In this document: piece after piece, positions 27,377 through 35,312 of the stretch
Layout of the letters: each line of letters starts with the position of its first letter
How positions within the stretch are numbered: the stretch's first letter is position 1
Assembly (NCBI GenBank): GCA_040755755.1
Contig: JBFLZW010000022.1
Coordinates: forward strand, 66,902 to 130,901
Direction of reading: 5' to 3'
DNA length: 64,000 nucleotides
Source: a bacterium
GTDB lineage: Bacteria; SZUA-182; DTGQ01
Position numbers and translations under genes: made by a program
The notes under the pieces: generated by a model
What the model was told of the DNA's origin: nothing
Database searches by the model: none
Seen by the model: only the letters and a program-made list of their open reading frames with translations

Positions 27377-27390
27377 CTGACTTAAGTCAA
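27377..27390. promoter_or_regulatory. HcpR/FNR-like palindromic operator
   Basis: ctgacttaagtcaa contains a perfect 12-base palindrome (tgacttaagtca) and matches TTGAC-N4-GTCAA, the form reported for HcpR-type CRP/FNR regulators upstream of hcp genes, at nine of ten positions. A second short palindrome, tgatatca, lies next to it. It is about 105 bp upstream of the cupin start. Confidence 0.55.
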
Positions 27391-27458
27391 GGATTGAATT
27401 TTTTTGCTGGTTGCAAAAATATTGGCAAAGTTTTACACTATTCATTGAAAAAGTCTCT

Positions 27459-27617
27459 CTACCGGACACTTTTGAGGTAACAACCGCGAATGAACGCGAA
27501 TGAACGCGAACTGAACAAAGAGGACTCGATAATGAAGGCAAATCAAAAGAATTTATTAGCGTCTATTCGTGTGCATTCGCGGTTGATTACAGGAATTGAA
27601 AAAAAAGTGTCCGGTAG
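27459..27617. mobile_element. MITE-like element with 15-bp perfect terminal inverted repeats
   Basis: ctaccggacactttt at 27459-27473 is exactly inverted at 27603-27617. Inside lie tandem gcgaatgaac repeats (27486-27508) with an inverted partner (gtgcattcgcggttg, about 27572-27586), so the whole 159-bp unit can fold back on itself. It has no coding capacity. A related end sequence (accggacactttt) is found at 40120-40132. The source transposase is not in the window. Confidence 0.65.
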
Positions 27618-27673
27618 CGAAGAAAAAGTAACCACCTTCGTGGCAGGTGGATGTTGGACAGGGAGATTTACCA

Positions 27674-28534
27674 ATGGTCACCATTGATCGAAAGGGCATC
27701 TTTTCATTTTTATCCATCACCTTCGGCCTCACCTATATGATCGAAGGGGGGCTCATCCTGGCGGGTTTTCGGATCACCGATCCTCCGTCTGCCTGGGCAG
27801 GATATAGTATTGCCGCCCTCATGTGGGTGCCGACTCTGGCTACAATTCTCACCGTCAGATACATTACACATGAGGAATTTTCGTGGGATTATCTGAAACC
27901 TGGCAGCTCGGGGAAACCGTACTGGATTTGTGCTCTGGTCATTCCCCCCTGCTTTGGGCTGGTCTATGGCCTGACCTGGCTCCTCGGCCTGGGCCGGCCT
28001 GATTTCACCCTGCAAAGGCTGCACAACCTTACTCAGTCCGGCGGAACTCTGTTTTCATCCATGCCCGGCATCCTGGAGATGTTCGTGATCACGGCGGTTT
28101 TTGCTCCCTTAGTCAACAGCCTGCTGGCTTTCGGCGAGGAATGCGGATGGCGCGGCTATCTTTTACCTAGGCTGCTGCCTCTTGGCAAGTTCAAAGCATA
28201 CCTTGTGCTCGGTATAATCTGGGGGCTGTGGCATGCTCCTCTTATCTGGATGGGATTCGATTATCCGGGTTATCCGGTTCAGGGCATCATTACCTTTGTC
28301 GGAGTAACCATTGCCGTCGGGATTTTCGTCAACGAATTGACCGTTCACTACCGCAGCGTTATCCTGGCCAGTTGGATCCATGGTGTTTTCAATAGTCAGA
28401 TTTATGGCTTCTGGCGAGTCCTCTTTCCGACGGTGAATCCTGTGCTGGGCGGTTTTACCGGACTGGTGGGCATTGTAATCTGGCTAATCCTCGGCCTGAC
28501 GACTATTCGGATTATGGGGAGCAAACAGCCTTAA
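27674..28534 (+). CDS. CPBP family intramembrane metalloprotease
   Basis: The product is 286 residues from the ATG at 27674, which has GGGAG eight bases upstream. It is multi-spanning, with about seven to eight hydrophobic segments. The family motifs are clear: EECGWRGYLLP (EExxxR) near the middle, then IIWGLWHAPLIW (FxxxH-like), and later ASWIHGVFNS. CPBP enzymes (Rce1-like) cleave within membranes or protect against toxic peptides. The substrate is unknown. It stands alone just after the MITE-like element. Confidence 0.88.
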   Translation: MVTIDRKGIFSFLSITFGLTYMIEGGLILAGFRITDPPSAWAGYSIAALMWVPTLATILTVRYITHEEFSWDYLKPGSSGKPYWICALVIPPCFGLVYGLTWLLGLGRPDFTLQRLHNLTQSGGTLFSSMPGILEMFVITAVFAPLVNSLLAFGEECGWRGYLLPRLLPLGKFKAYLVLGIIWGLWHAPLIWMGFDYPGYPVQGIITFVGVTIAVGIFVNELTVHYRSVILASWIHGVFNSQIYGFWRVLFPTVNPVLGGFTGLVGIVIWLILGLTTIRIMGSKQP

Positions 28535-28571
28535 ATTTTCATATTCAGGTTAAACCAGAGCACCCTGATCG

Positions 28572-29087
28572 CTAGATAACCGGGGCTAATCCGGCAGCCA
28601 GTCCGGGAGCGATTGCCGTTGTCGTGCCAATGAGAGGTGAAATGGGGAAAACGGCTGTCAGGGCTGCTGTTTGAGTTTGAATATACGGGCTTGTCGGGAT
28701 GGTCAGAAGTGATGGCAGAATAAATGTGTAAGATGAGGTTGCGGTTGTAGTGGCATTTAACGACGTTGTAACTGCTGGCACCGCTGTGACCTGAATGGTT
28801 GACAGCGTGGGAACGGAAAAGATGGTGATGGTTGCTGCGGCAAACCTTCGCACAGGGCTGGGAACACTTATTTGAGGCATCAGAAGAAGGGGTACAGGAG
28901 GCTGCACGGCAGCTACACCGGCAGGGGGAGCCAGGGGAGGCATGATCGCCGGATAAAGGGCAGGATATCCAAATGCGAAATTTTGTATTCCCCAGTAACC
29001 GGGAAAGGGGATCATCTGAGAAGTGGCAGGCTTACAAGTGAATAAGATGCTGATCAGGATGACCAAGGATAGGAAATACTTCCTCAT
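28572..29087 (-). CDS. Secreted Pro/Ala/Thr-rich low-complexity protein
   Basis: The 171-residue product has a clear signal peptide (cleavage near ATSQM). The mature part has an aromatic start (PFPGYWGIQNFAFGYP), then runs rich in Pro, Ala, Thr, Val and Ile with almost no charge. It ends LAAGLAPVI. No family was recognised. An uncharged, hydrophobic exported protein could be a surface coat or aggregating protein, which is speculation. Confidence 0.5.
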   Translation of the reverse strand: MRKYFLSLVILISILFTCKPATSQMIPFPGYWGIQNFAFGYPALYPAIMPPLAPPAGVAAVQPPVPLLLMPQISVPSPVRRFAAATITIFSVPTLSTIQVTAVPAVTTSLNATTTATSSYTFILPSLLTIPTSPYIQTQTAALTAVFPISPLIGTTTAIAPGLAAGLAPVI

Positions 29088-29293
29088 TGTTGCTTCCTCC
29101 CAAATATTTGTTGAGCTGAAAAGCGGGTTATAAATATGATGGATATGATGTTATGTTTTTCAGGAATTTGATAGTACGTTCGGAAGGGGGAACCCGATAA
29201 CGTGCAGAATCAGGAAGAGAGCTTATATTACTCCATACATTATCATACACACAAAATGGAAATAAAATCAACAGAAATTTCACAAACCAGCGA

Positions 29294-30052
29294 TTACATC
29301 CGGACTGGAATGCCCCGCTCTTTCAGGTATGCCTTGGCCTGATGGATAGTATAGGTGCGGTAGTGAAAGATGGATGCTGCCAGGACGGCGTCCGCTTTGC
29401 CTTCGACAAATGCCTGGTAAAGGTGCTCAAGCGTGCCTGCTCCGCCGGAAGCGATAACCGGAATCCGCACTCCTTCGGACACGGTTCGAACCAGGCCAAG
29501 GTCATAGCCATTGAGCTGGCCGTCCTGATCCATGCTGGTCAGGAGAATTTCACCGGCTCCGAGGGATTCAACTTCCCTGGCCCAGGTCAGAGCATCAAGC
29601 CCCCGTGCTGTTCTGCCGCCATGCGTGTATACTTCCCAGGATGCGGGACCGTTCTTCTTGGCATCAATAGCCACCACAATACACTGGCTGCCGAAGTACT
29701 CGGCTGCTTCGCGGACGAGCTGCGGGTTCTCGACAGCCGAGGTATTGATGGAAATCTTATCCGCTCCGGCTTTCAGCAGCCGCTCGATGTCCTTGAGACT
29801 GCGGATTCCTCCGCCAATGGTCAGCGGCATGAATACCATTTCGGAAGTTCTCCGGGCAACCTCAAGAATGGTATCCCGCTTCTCATGTGAGGCGGTAATA
29901 TCCAGAAAGACGACCTCGTCGGCTTCCTCCATCTCGTAGGTTTTGGCTACATCAGCCGGATCCCCCGCATCCCGCAGGTTGACAAAACTGACTCCCTTGA
30001 CCACCCGGCCATCCTTAATATCCAGACAGGGAATAATTCTTTTTGCTAACAT
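29294..30052 (-). CDS. hisF: Imidazole glycerol phosphate synthase, cyclase subunit
   Basis: The 252-residue TIM barrel begins [21 protein letters not shown] with the catalytic Asp11 equivalent. IVVAIDAKK carries the second catalytic aspartate. [12 protein letters not shown] and IASGGAG follow, forming the phosphate-binding loops. It works with HisH to make IGP and AICAR in histidine synthesis. It is the last gene of the his run. Confidence 0.96.
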   Translation of the reverse strand: MLAKRIIPCLDIKDGRVVKGVSFVNLRDAGDPADVAKTYEMEEADEVVFLDITASHEKRDTILEVARRTSEMVFMPLTIGGGIRSLKDIERLLKAGADKISINTSAVENPQLVREAAEYFGSQCIVVAIDAKKNGPASWEVYTHGGRTARGLDALTWAREVESLGAGEILLTSMDQDGQLNGYDLGLVRTVSEGVRIPVIASGGAGTLEHLYQAFVEGKADAVLAASIFHYRTYTIHQAKAYLKERGIPVRM

Positions 30053-30063
30053 AATTGATCCAC

Positions 30064-30822
30064 CTACTTCCCCTGAGCGTACCTGATATCTGCCGAATTG
30101 TTCTGATACAACCGGACTGCCTCCTGCAAATCAATGCTGCCGGTATAGATTGCCTTGCCGATAATGGCCCCCTCAAGACCCAGGGGTTCCAGCTCAGCCA
30201 GATTGTGCAGGTCATCCATGCTGGATATGCCGCCTGAAGCGATGAGCGGAATATCGATATGTTCAATCATGTTTCTGATGGCTTCAATATTGGGACCCTG
30301 CAAGGTCCCATCCGTTCGGATATCGGTAAAAATGATATTCCTGACCCCCCAGTCCTCTATCTGACGGCAGAATTCCAAAGCCTGCGCCTCGGTCGTATTC
30401 TTCCATCCGTGAATGGCTATCATGCCATCTCTGGTGTCGATACCCACCGAGATTCGTCCGGGAAATTCCCGGCACAGGGTCTTGACCTGCATGGGTTCGA
30501 AAAAAGCAATCGTTCCGAGGATAACCCGGTCGATACCCGATTCCAGCAGCTTTCTGGCCATGGCTGAAGTCCTGATACCACCGCCAAGCTCGACGGGAAT
30601 GTCCAGGTCCTGAACAATCTGCATAACGGTAGAAAGGTTCTGGGGACTTCCGGAAAACGCTCCATCCAGATCCACGATGTGGATCAGCTCAGCGCCCTGA
30701 TTTTGCCAGGTCCTGGCAATTTCCAGAGGAGAGGAGGAAAAGACCGTTTTTTCCTCTTCCTTCCCCTGGTATAAACGAACACATTCCCCTTTAATAAGGT
30801 CAATTGCTGGTATAATAAGCAT
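30064..30822 (-). CDS. hisA: Phosphoribosylformimino-AICAR isomerase
   Basis: The product is 252 residues from the ATG at 30822, which has GGGGGAG immediately upstream. A GTG twelve bases earlier would bury that site. The TIM barrel starts [20 protein letters not shown] with the catalytic Asp, then [22 protein letters not shown] and IASGGISS. It catalyses the Amadori isomerisation in histidine synthesis. It lies 11 bp upstream of hisF. Confidence 0.96.
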   Translation of the reverse strand: MLIIPAIDLIKGECVRLYQGKEEEKTVFSSSPLEIARTWQNQGAELIHIVDLDGAFSGSPQNLSTVMQIVQDLDIPVELGGGIRTSAMARKLLESGIDRVILGTIAFFEPMQVKTLCREFPGRISVGIDTRDGMIAIHGWKNTTEAQALEFCRQIEDWGVRNIIFTDIRTDGTLQGPNIEAIRNMIEHIDIPLIASGGISSMDDLHNLAELEPLGLEGAIIGKAIYTGSIDLQEAVRLYQNNSADIRYAQGK

Positions 30823-30893
30823 AGCTCCCCCCACGGCGTTTATTCATTTACGGGTAAATATCCAATATTGGAACACTGCTCAAGCAATCCCTG

Positions 30894-31493
30894 TTAAAGC
30901 TCGGCAAAGACCTTCAGTATTTTTAACCCGCTTGATTGACTTTTTTCCGGGTGAAACTGAGTGGCAAACAGGGCATCCTGACTGATGGCCGAGGTAAAAT
31001 GAATTCCGTATTCTGTTGTTGCGGCAACGCAATCCGGGTTTTCCGGCTCTCCATAATATGAATGGACGAAGTAAAAATACTCTCCCTGCGCGGAATTCCG
31101 GAAAAGGGGAGTTTGTTTCTTAATGTCAAGAGAATTCCAGCCCATATGAGGAACTTTCAGATCGACTGCAAACCGTTTTACCCTGCCGGGTATGATGGCA
31201 AGTCCCCGGGTCGTGCCAAACTCCTCGCTTTCGGTAAAAAGCAACTGCATTCCCAGACAGATCCCCATGACCGGTTTCCCTGCTTCGACAGCCTTATAAA
31301 TCGGAGTAATCAGATCGTAGCGGTCAAGATTCTTCATCCCATCCCGAAAGGCTCCGACTCCGGGAAGAATCAGCTTATGGGCCGATTGGATCTTTGCCCG
31401 ATTTCGGGTAATTATCGCCTCATGACCGACCTGCTCGAATCCTTTTTGAATACTTCGCAGATTTCCCATGTCAAAATCAAGGATGGCAATCAT
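30894..31493 (-). CDS. hisH: Imidazole glycerol phosphate synthase, glutaminase subunit
   Basis: The 199-residue class I glutamine amidotransferase has the oxyanion region LPGVGAFRDGM, the nucleophile in GICLGMQLLF, and the His-Glu pair in ATQFHPEKSQSSG. It supplies ammonia to HisF. It sits between hisB and hisA in a compact same-strand run. Confidence 0.96.
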   Translation of the reverse strand: MIAILDFDMGNLRSIQKGFEQVGHEAIITRNRAKIQSAHKLILPGVGAFRDGMKNLDRYDLITPIYKAVEAGKPVMGICLGMQLLFTESEEFGTTRGLAIIPGRVKRFAVDLKVPHMGWNSLDIKKQTPLFRNSAQGEYFYFVHSYYGEPENPDCVAATTEYGIHFTSAISQDALFATQFHPEKSQSSGLKILKVFAEL

Positions 31494-31538
31494 TTTTGAA
31501 AACCTCTTCCTTTCAGGCAGATATCATCATCTGCCTGA

Positions 31539-32123
31539 CTAGAGCTTCCCTTTGGTGGACAGAATTCCTTCCCTCGTGGGATCGATTCGGGTGGCCTGGC
31601 TCAATGCTCTGCCAAAGGCCTTGAATATGGCTTCGGCAATATGGTGGTTGTTGCTCCCGTAAAAAAGATTGATGTGGAGAGTTATCATGCTGTTGCCGAC
31701 AAAGGCCCGGAAAAATTCCTTTATCAGGTCCACATTGAAATCCCCGATCATGCCGTGTATATCGACATTATAGACCAGATGGGAGCGGGAGCAGATGTCC
31801 AGGGCCACCGTAGCCAGGGCTTCATCCATAGGCAGGGTGGCTGCCCCATAGCGCCGGATCCGGTTTTTATCTGTAAGTATCTGACGAAAAGCTGTGCCGA
31901 AAGTTATGCCGATATCTTCCACCAGGTGATGGTAGTCGACATCGATATCCCCGCTGGCCTGAAGCTTTACATTGAACAAACTATGCTTGCACATCGCGGA
32001 AAGCATATGGTCCATAAAGGGAACAGAGGTCGATATCTCATATACTCCCTGTCCATCAAGCTCAATTTCCAGAGAGATATCAGTCTCTGTGGTTTTCCGC
32101 TCAATTTTTGTATTTCGACCCAT
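31539..32123 (-). CDS. hisB: Imidazoleglycerol-phosphate dehydratase
   Basis: The 194-residue monofunctional HisB has the metal-binding repeats DYHHLVEDIGI and SNNHHIAEAIFKAFGRAL, the two halves of the duplicated fold. The phosphatase domain of the enteric fusion is absent, as in most non-enteric bacteria. It follows hisC. Confidence 0.96.
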   Translation of the reverse strand: MGRNTKIERKTTETDISLEIELDGQGVYEISTSVPFMDHMLSAMCKHSLFNVKLQASGDIDVDYHHLVEDIGITFGTAFRQILTDKNRIRRYGAATLPMDEALATVALDICSRSHLVYNVDIHGMIGDFNVDLIKEFFRAFVGNSMITLHINLFYGSNNHHIAEAIFKAFGRALSQATRIDPTREGILSTKGKL

Positions 32124-32186
32124 AATATTTTAACCTTATATTATCATTAAGTGATGAAACCATCTGTCAAAACCGCCAGCCTCTGA

Positions 32187-33275
32187 TCAACGAGGATGAG
32201 AGAGAATCTGCGTCAGTGCGTCCAGAAAACGAATACATTCTTCCCTGGTACCGACCGTTACCCGAAAATGATCCTTCAGCCTTCCCTCACAGCCAAAACC
32301 TTTCACCAGGATCCCCGCAGCCAGCAGATGCTCGAATACCCCGGAGACGTTCGAATCCACCTTGAACAGAATGAAATTGGCGCTCGATGGATAAACCCGC
32401 AGGCCCTGGATCTGCCTCATCTGCTCATACAGCCAGTCCCGGTTCTGCTTGATCTGGTTGATGCCGGGGGTGATGCTCTCCCTTTGAGACAGGGCAATTC
32501 TGGCTATGGTTTCGGACAGGATATTGATGTTATAGGGAAGCTTTACCCGCTGAATATGCTGGATGATGGCTGTATCAGCCAGCAGGAATCCCATCCGGAT
32601 TCCGGCCAGACCGATCTTGGAGAGGGTGCGCAGGATAATCAGGTTGGGATGCTCAGGCAGAAGGTCGAGAAAATTCCCCTCGGCAAAATCTGCATAGGCT
32701 TCATCGAGACAGACAATTCCCGGAAAATTCTCAAGGATTTCCCCGATGACCGATCGGCCAAAGCAATTCCCGGTGGGATTATTGGGCACAGCCAGAAAGA
32801 TGATATTGCCGGGCTGTGCCGGCTCATACATCTGACCCCGCCAGGCATCCGACAGAGCCAGATCAAAATCTTCGGTCAGGGGAATCTCTTCCACCTGTTC
32901 GCCCAAAGATCTGGCAATGATCCGGTACATGGCAAATGAAGGGCTGGGAACGAAAATCGTTTTCCCCGGCCCGCCGAAGGCAATGATAATTGCCTGAATC
33001 AATTCATCGGACCCATTTCCCGGCAGTATCCTGTCCGCAGCCCACCCCCACTCCTGCGCCGCCATGTGCCGCAATTCCCGATAGCCCGGATCAGGGTACC
33101 GATTCAAACGGGCATGGCCGAGACTCTGAAGGACTTGCGTCAGCAGGTCAGCAGGGATGTCATACGGACTCTCATTAGCGTCCAGTTTGACGGCTTCCGG
33201 AAAAACAGAAATCTCGTAGGCTGGAGCCTGGCGGGGATCAACCCGCAGAAACTTTTGAATGTCAATCGATTTCAT
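32187..33275 (-). CDS. hisC: Histidinol-phosphate aminotransferase
   Basis: The 362-residue fold-type I PLP enzyme has LDANESPYDIP at the start, GNGSDELIQAII, NNPTGN, DEAYADF and the Schiff-base lysine in TLSKIGLAGIRMGF. It ends with the Arg-binding region FRVTVGTREE. It transaminates imidazole acetol phosphate. It is the first gene of hisCBHAF, and hisG, hisD and hisI must lie elsewhere. Confidence 0.95.
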   Translation of the reverse strand: MKSIDIQKFLRVDPRQAPAYEISVFPEAVKLDANESPYDIPADLLTQVLQSLGHARLNRYPDPGYRELRHMAAQEWGWAADRILPGNGSDELIQAIIIAFGGPGKTIFVPSPSFAMYRIIARSLGEQVEEIPLTEDFDLALSDAWRGQMYEPAQPGNIIFLAVPNNPTGNCFGRSVIGEILENFPGIVCLDEAYADFAEGNFLDLLPEHPNLIILRTLSKIGLAGIRMGFLLADTAIIQHIQRVKLPYNINILSETIARIALSQRESITPGINQIKQNRDWLYEQMRQIQGLRVYPSSANFILFKVDSNVSGVFEHLLAAGILVKGFGCEGRLKDHFRVTVGTREECIRFLDALTQILSHPR

Positions 33276-33489
33276 GCAATCTTTCCATCTACATCCGGTA
33301 AGGAGGGCTTAAACGTAAAACAGATAATTGTATGATCAATGGCAGGAGATTGTCAAGGATTTTTGACATGATTACATGATTAAGAATTGTGAAACCGTAA
33401 AGCAATCCGACAACTTGACTGGACATCCGATGGAGGGGTCCACCTGCTCTGCATCCCCCCATTCCCCTCCATCAGCGGCCAGTAAAGAG

Positions 33490-33512
33490 AGTGGTCAGTG
33501 GTCAGTAAAAAA
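33490..33512. repeat. gtggtcagtggtcagt repeat
   Basis: Two copies of the ggtcagt word lie in the 260-bp gap between hisC and the response regulator. The rest of the gap contains C-rich sequence (33450-33472) and nothing else recognisable. Confidence 0.6.
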
Positions 33513-33536
33513 TCGAAAGTGACCGCAAATCACCGG

Positions 33537-33938
33537 TTAATTTCTCTGGAATACGCCAGAGGCGAAGTATCTGTTTTGGCCGAGAACCTTGGCCACCATG
33601 ATTTTCAGCATTTCAATATTCAGCGGTTTGGTAATGTAGTCAAAAGCCCCGTTGTGCATGGCCTTGAGATAAGTTTCCAATTCACCAAAGCCGGTCATGA
33701 TGATGAATTGGATATCCGGGTGGAGGCTCTTTACTTCACGTAACAGATCCAACCCTCCCATACAGGGCATGTTAATGTCAGTAATGATCAAATCCGGTGT
33801 AATCTCCCGGACAATCTGCAAGGCTTCGCTTCCATTTTCGGCCACCATCACCTCATAGCCTTCATCGGCCAGGATATCCTGCATAATGCTGCACATATTG
33901 GCTTCATCATCAACGATCAAGATTCGCTTGGTATCCAT
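33537..33938 (-). CDS. Single-domain response regulator (CheY-like)
   Basis: The 133-residue receiver domain has ILIVDDEANM (acidic pair), DLIITDINMP (phospho-acceptor Asp), IIMTGFGE (conserved Thr) and YITKPL (Lys). There is no output domain, only a short tail. It would act by phosphorylation-dependent protein contact. No histidine kinase is nearby. The 286-bp gap upstream of it (33939-34225) shows no feature. Confidence 0.9.
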   Translation of the reverse strand: MDTKRILIVDDEANMCSIMQDILADEGYEVMVAENGSEALQIVREITPDLIITDINMPCMGGLDLLREVKSLHPDIQFIIMTGFGELETYLKAMHNGAFDYITKPLNIEMLKIMVAKVLGQNRYFASGVFQRN

Positions 33939-34225
33939 GACATTATGCCCCTTTACATTAAGAATGAAACAACAGGTAACTGGTGGATGTATCGTTTTTC
34001 GGTTTCCTCGTTTACTGAAAGCAAATTGGATGCCAGGATCTGTATCGGCAGAAAGAGGCTAATTTTAGCCAATAAGTGTTTGAAATAGAGTATTAATACC
34101 ATTTTGACCCGGCAGGCAGGGTCAGGTGAAATTTCGCACAACAGTGACCAAATGTTTATCAGGGTCCTCCGGCTGAACAGGCGAATTCCATAAGGTCTTG
34201 AAATTGCAGGGGAATAATCAGAGAA

Positions 34226-34594
34226 TCAATCTCCTTTCTCTTTGGCGGGAGGAGCTTGCTTGTCTATCCATTTATTGAGTAAGTCCGGTATCTGTTCAGA
34301 AAGTGTATCAAGCGGGCCTTTCTTTCCCAGACCCAGCAGGGAAACCCGGTCTTTTTGAACTACCAGAAAGGCCACGGGCTCTACTTTCAGGCCGCCGCCT
34401 CCGCCGCTTCCTCTTTCTTCAGATTTTTTGTTATTCATGCCTGCACCGGCCCCGACTCCCAGAGAAAGCTTGCTGATGGGCACTATGGTTATTTCCCCTA
34501 TATGCAGTTCCTTGCCGATCACACTATCCGTAGCTCCATATTTTTGAAACTCCCGCAGTAAAACAGAAATCGTCTCAATAACCTGATCTTCCAT
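34226..34594 (-). CDS. GerW/YtfJ family protein
   Basis: The product is 122 residues from the ATG at 34594, which has TTGGAGGA just upstream. It has the family layout: an N-terminal helix (VIETISVLLREF), VIGKELHIGEITIVPISKLSLGVGAG, a Gly/Ser-rich loop (SGGGGG), then KVEPVAFLVVQKDRVSLL. GerW is a spore-germination protein in Bacillus, but the family is widespread in non-sporeformers with unknown function. Its start overlaps the end of the DUF2953 gene by 20 bases. Confidence 0.82.
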   Translation of the reverse strand: MEDQVIETISVLLREFQKYGATDSVIGKELHIGEITIVPISKLSLGVGAGAGMNNKKSEERGSGGGGGLKVEPVAFLVVQKDRVSLLGLGKKGPLDTLSEQIPDLLNKWIDKQAPPAKEKGD

Positions 34595-35162
34595 TTTTCC
34601 TCCAACCTTTCCTCGATGAAACCGGACGGGCAAGGAGAAACTTGAGTCCTACCCAGATCACCGCCCACAGATGGATCGTAAACCAGCCAACCAGCCAGTT
34701 TTCTTCAAGGTAATTCACCCGTATCCTGACTCCCCGGAAGTTTGTATGCAGAAAAATCACCGACAGCACTGCGTTGGCCATATAATCCGGAGTGCACAGG
34801 TTTATGTCCATATCCCAGCTTGACAGGCGCCAAAGAGTGTGCCACGAATCCTTAAGCCCGGCAAGCACCCCGGAATACGCCTCCCGATCCTGTTTCAGCA
34901 CCACCCCAAGCTGCTTCAGCCTGTTTCGGTTCCAGGTGACAGGCCACCTGATTTCCCTGGTCCAGGAGCAGCCAAAAAGAGAGAACCGCAAGAACTTTGG
35001 GGTTTGAAGATAATCATAATTAATTCGGAATATCCCAGCCAGAATGAGGGCATATTCCTGCTCGATAGTATTGATCCTCAAAGAAATGGGTGCCAGCAGC
35101 ACCAGAGTGCAGACCGCAAGGATACCAGCAGCAAGGATAAGGGTAAGGGAAAACAGCATCAC
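34575..35162 (-). CDS. DUF2953 family membrane protein
   Basis: The 195-residue product has an N-terminal transmembrane helix (SLTLILAAGILAVCTLVLLA). A middle region contains FSLFGCSW, and a C-terminal region has GVRIRVNYLEENWLVGWF and a second hydrophobic stretch. This matches the DUF2953 pattern. In Firmicutes a DUF2953 gene (ytfI) precedes ytfJ/gerW, the arrangement seen here, which supports both assignments. Confidence 0.7.
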   Translation of the reverse strand: MMLFSLTLILAAGILAVCTLVLLAPISLRINTIEQEYALILAGIFRINYDYLQTPKFLRFSLFGCSWTREIRWPVTWNRNRLKQLGVVLKQDREAYSGVLAGLKDSWHTLWRLSSWDMDINLCTPDYMANAVLSVIFLHTNFRGVRIRVNYLEENWLVGWFTIHLWAVIWVGLKFLLARPVSSRKGWRKNGRSGY

Positions 35163-35254
35163 TGGCTGACATCCTCCTGATCAATTGTGAAGACAGAGAT
35201 CGCCCCCCATTCTTCAAGGGCAATATCGTGAACATTATACTACTAACCCCAAAC

Positions 35255-35296
35255 GCCCCTCACCCCAGCCCTCTCCCCGAAGGGGCGAGGGAGCAA
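35255..35296. repeat. CCTCACCCC / CTCCCCGAAGGGG hairpin repeat
   Basis: cccctcaccccagccctctccccgaaggggcgaggg lies in the gap between the sulfatase-TPR gene and the DUF2953 gene, and its end can fold (ccctctcccc/ggggcgaggg). It belongs to the same REP-like class as 21921-21970. Confidence 0.55.
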
Positions 35297-35312
35297 ACCG
35301 CTGCCCCCTATC

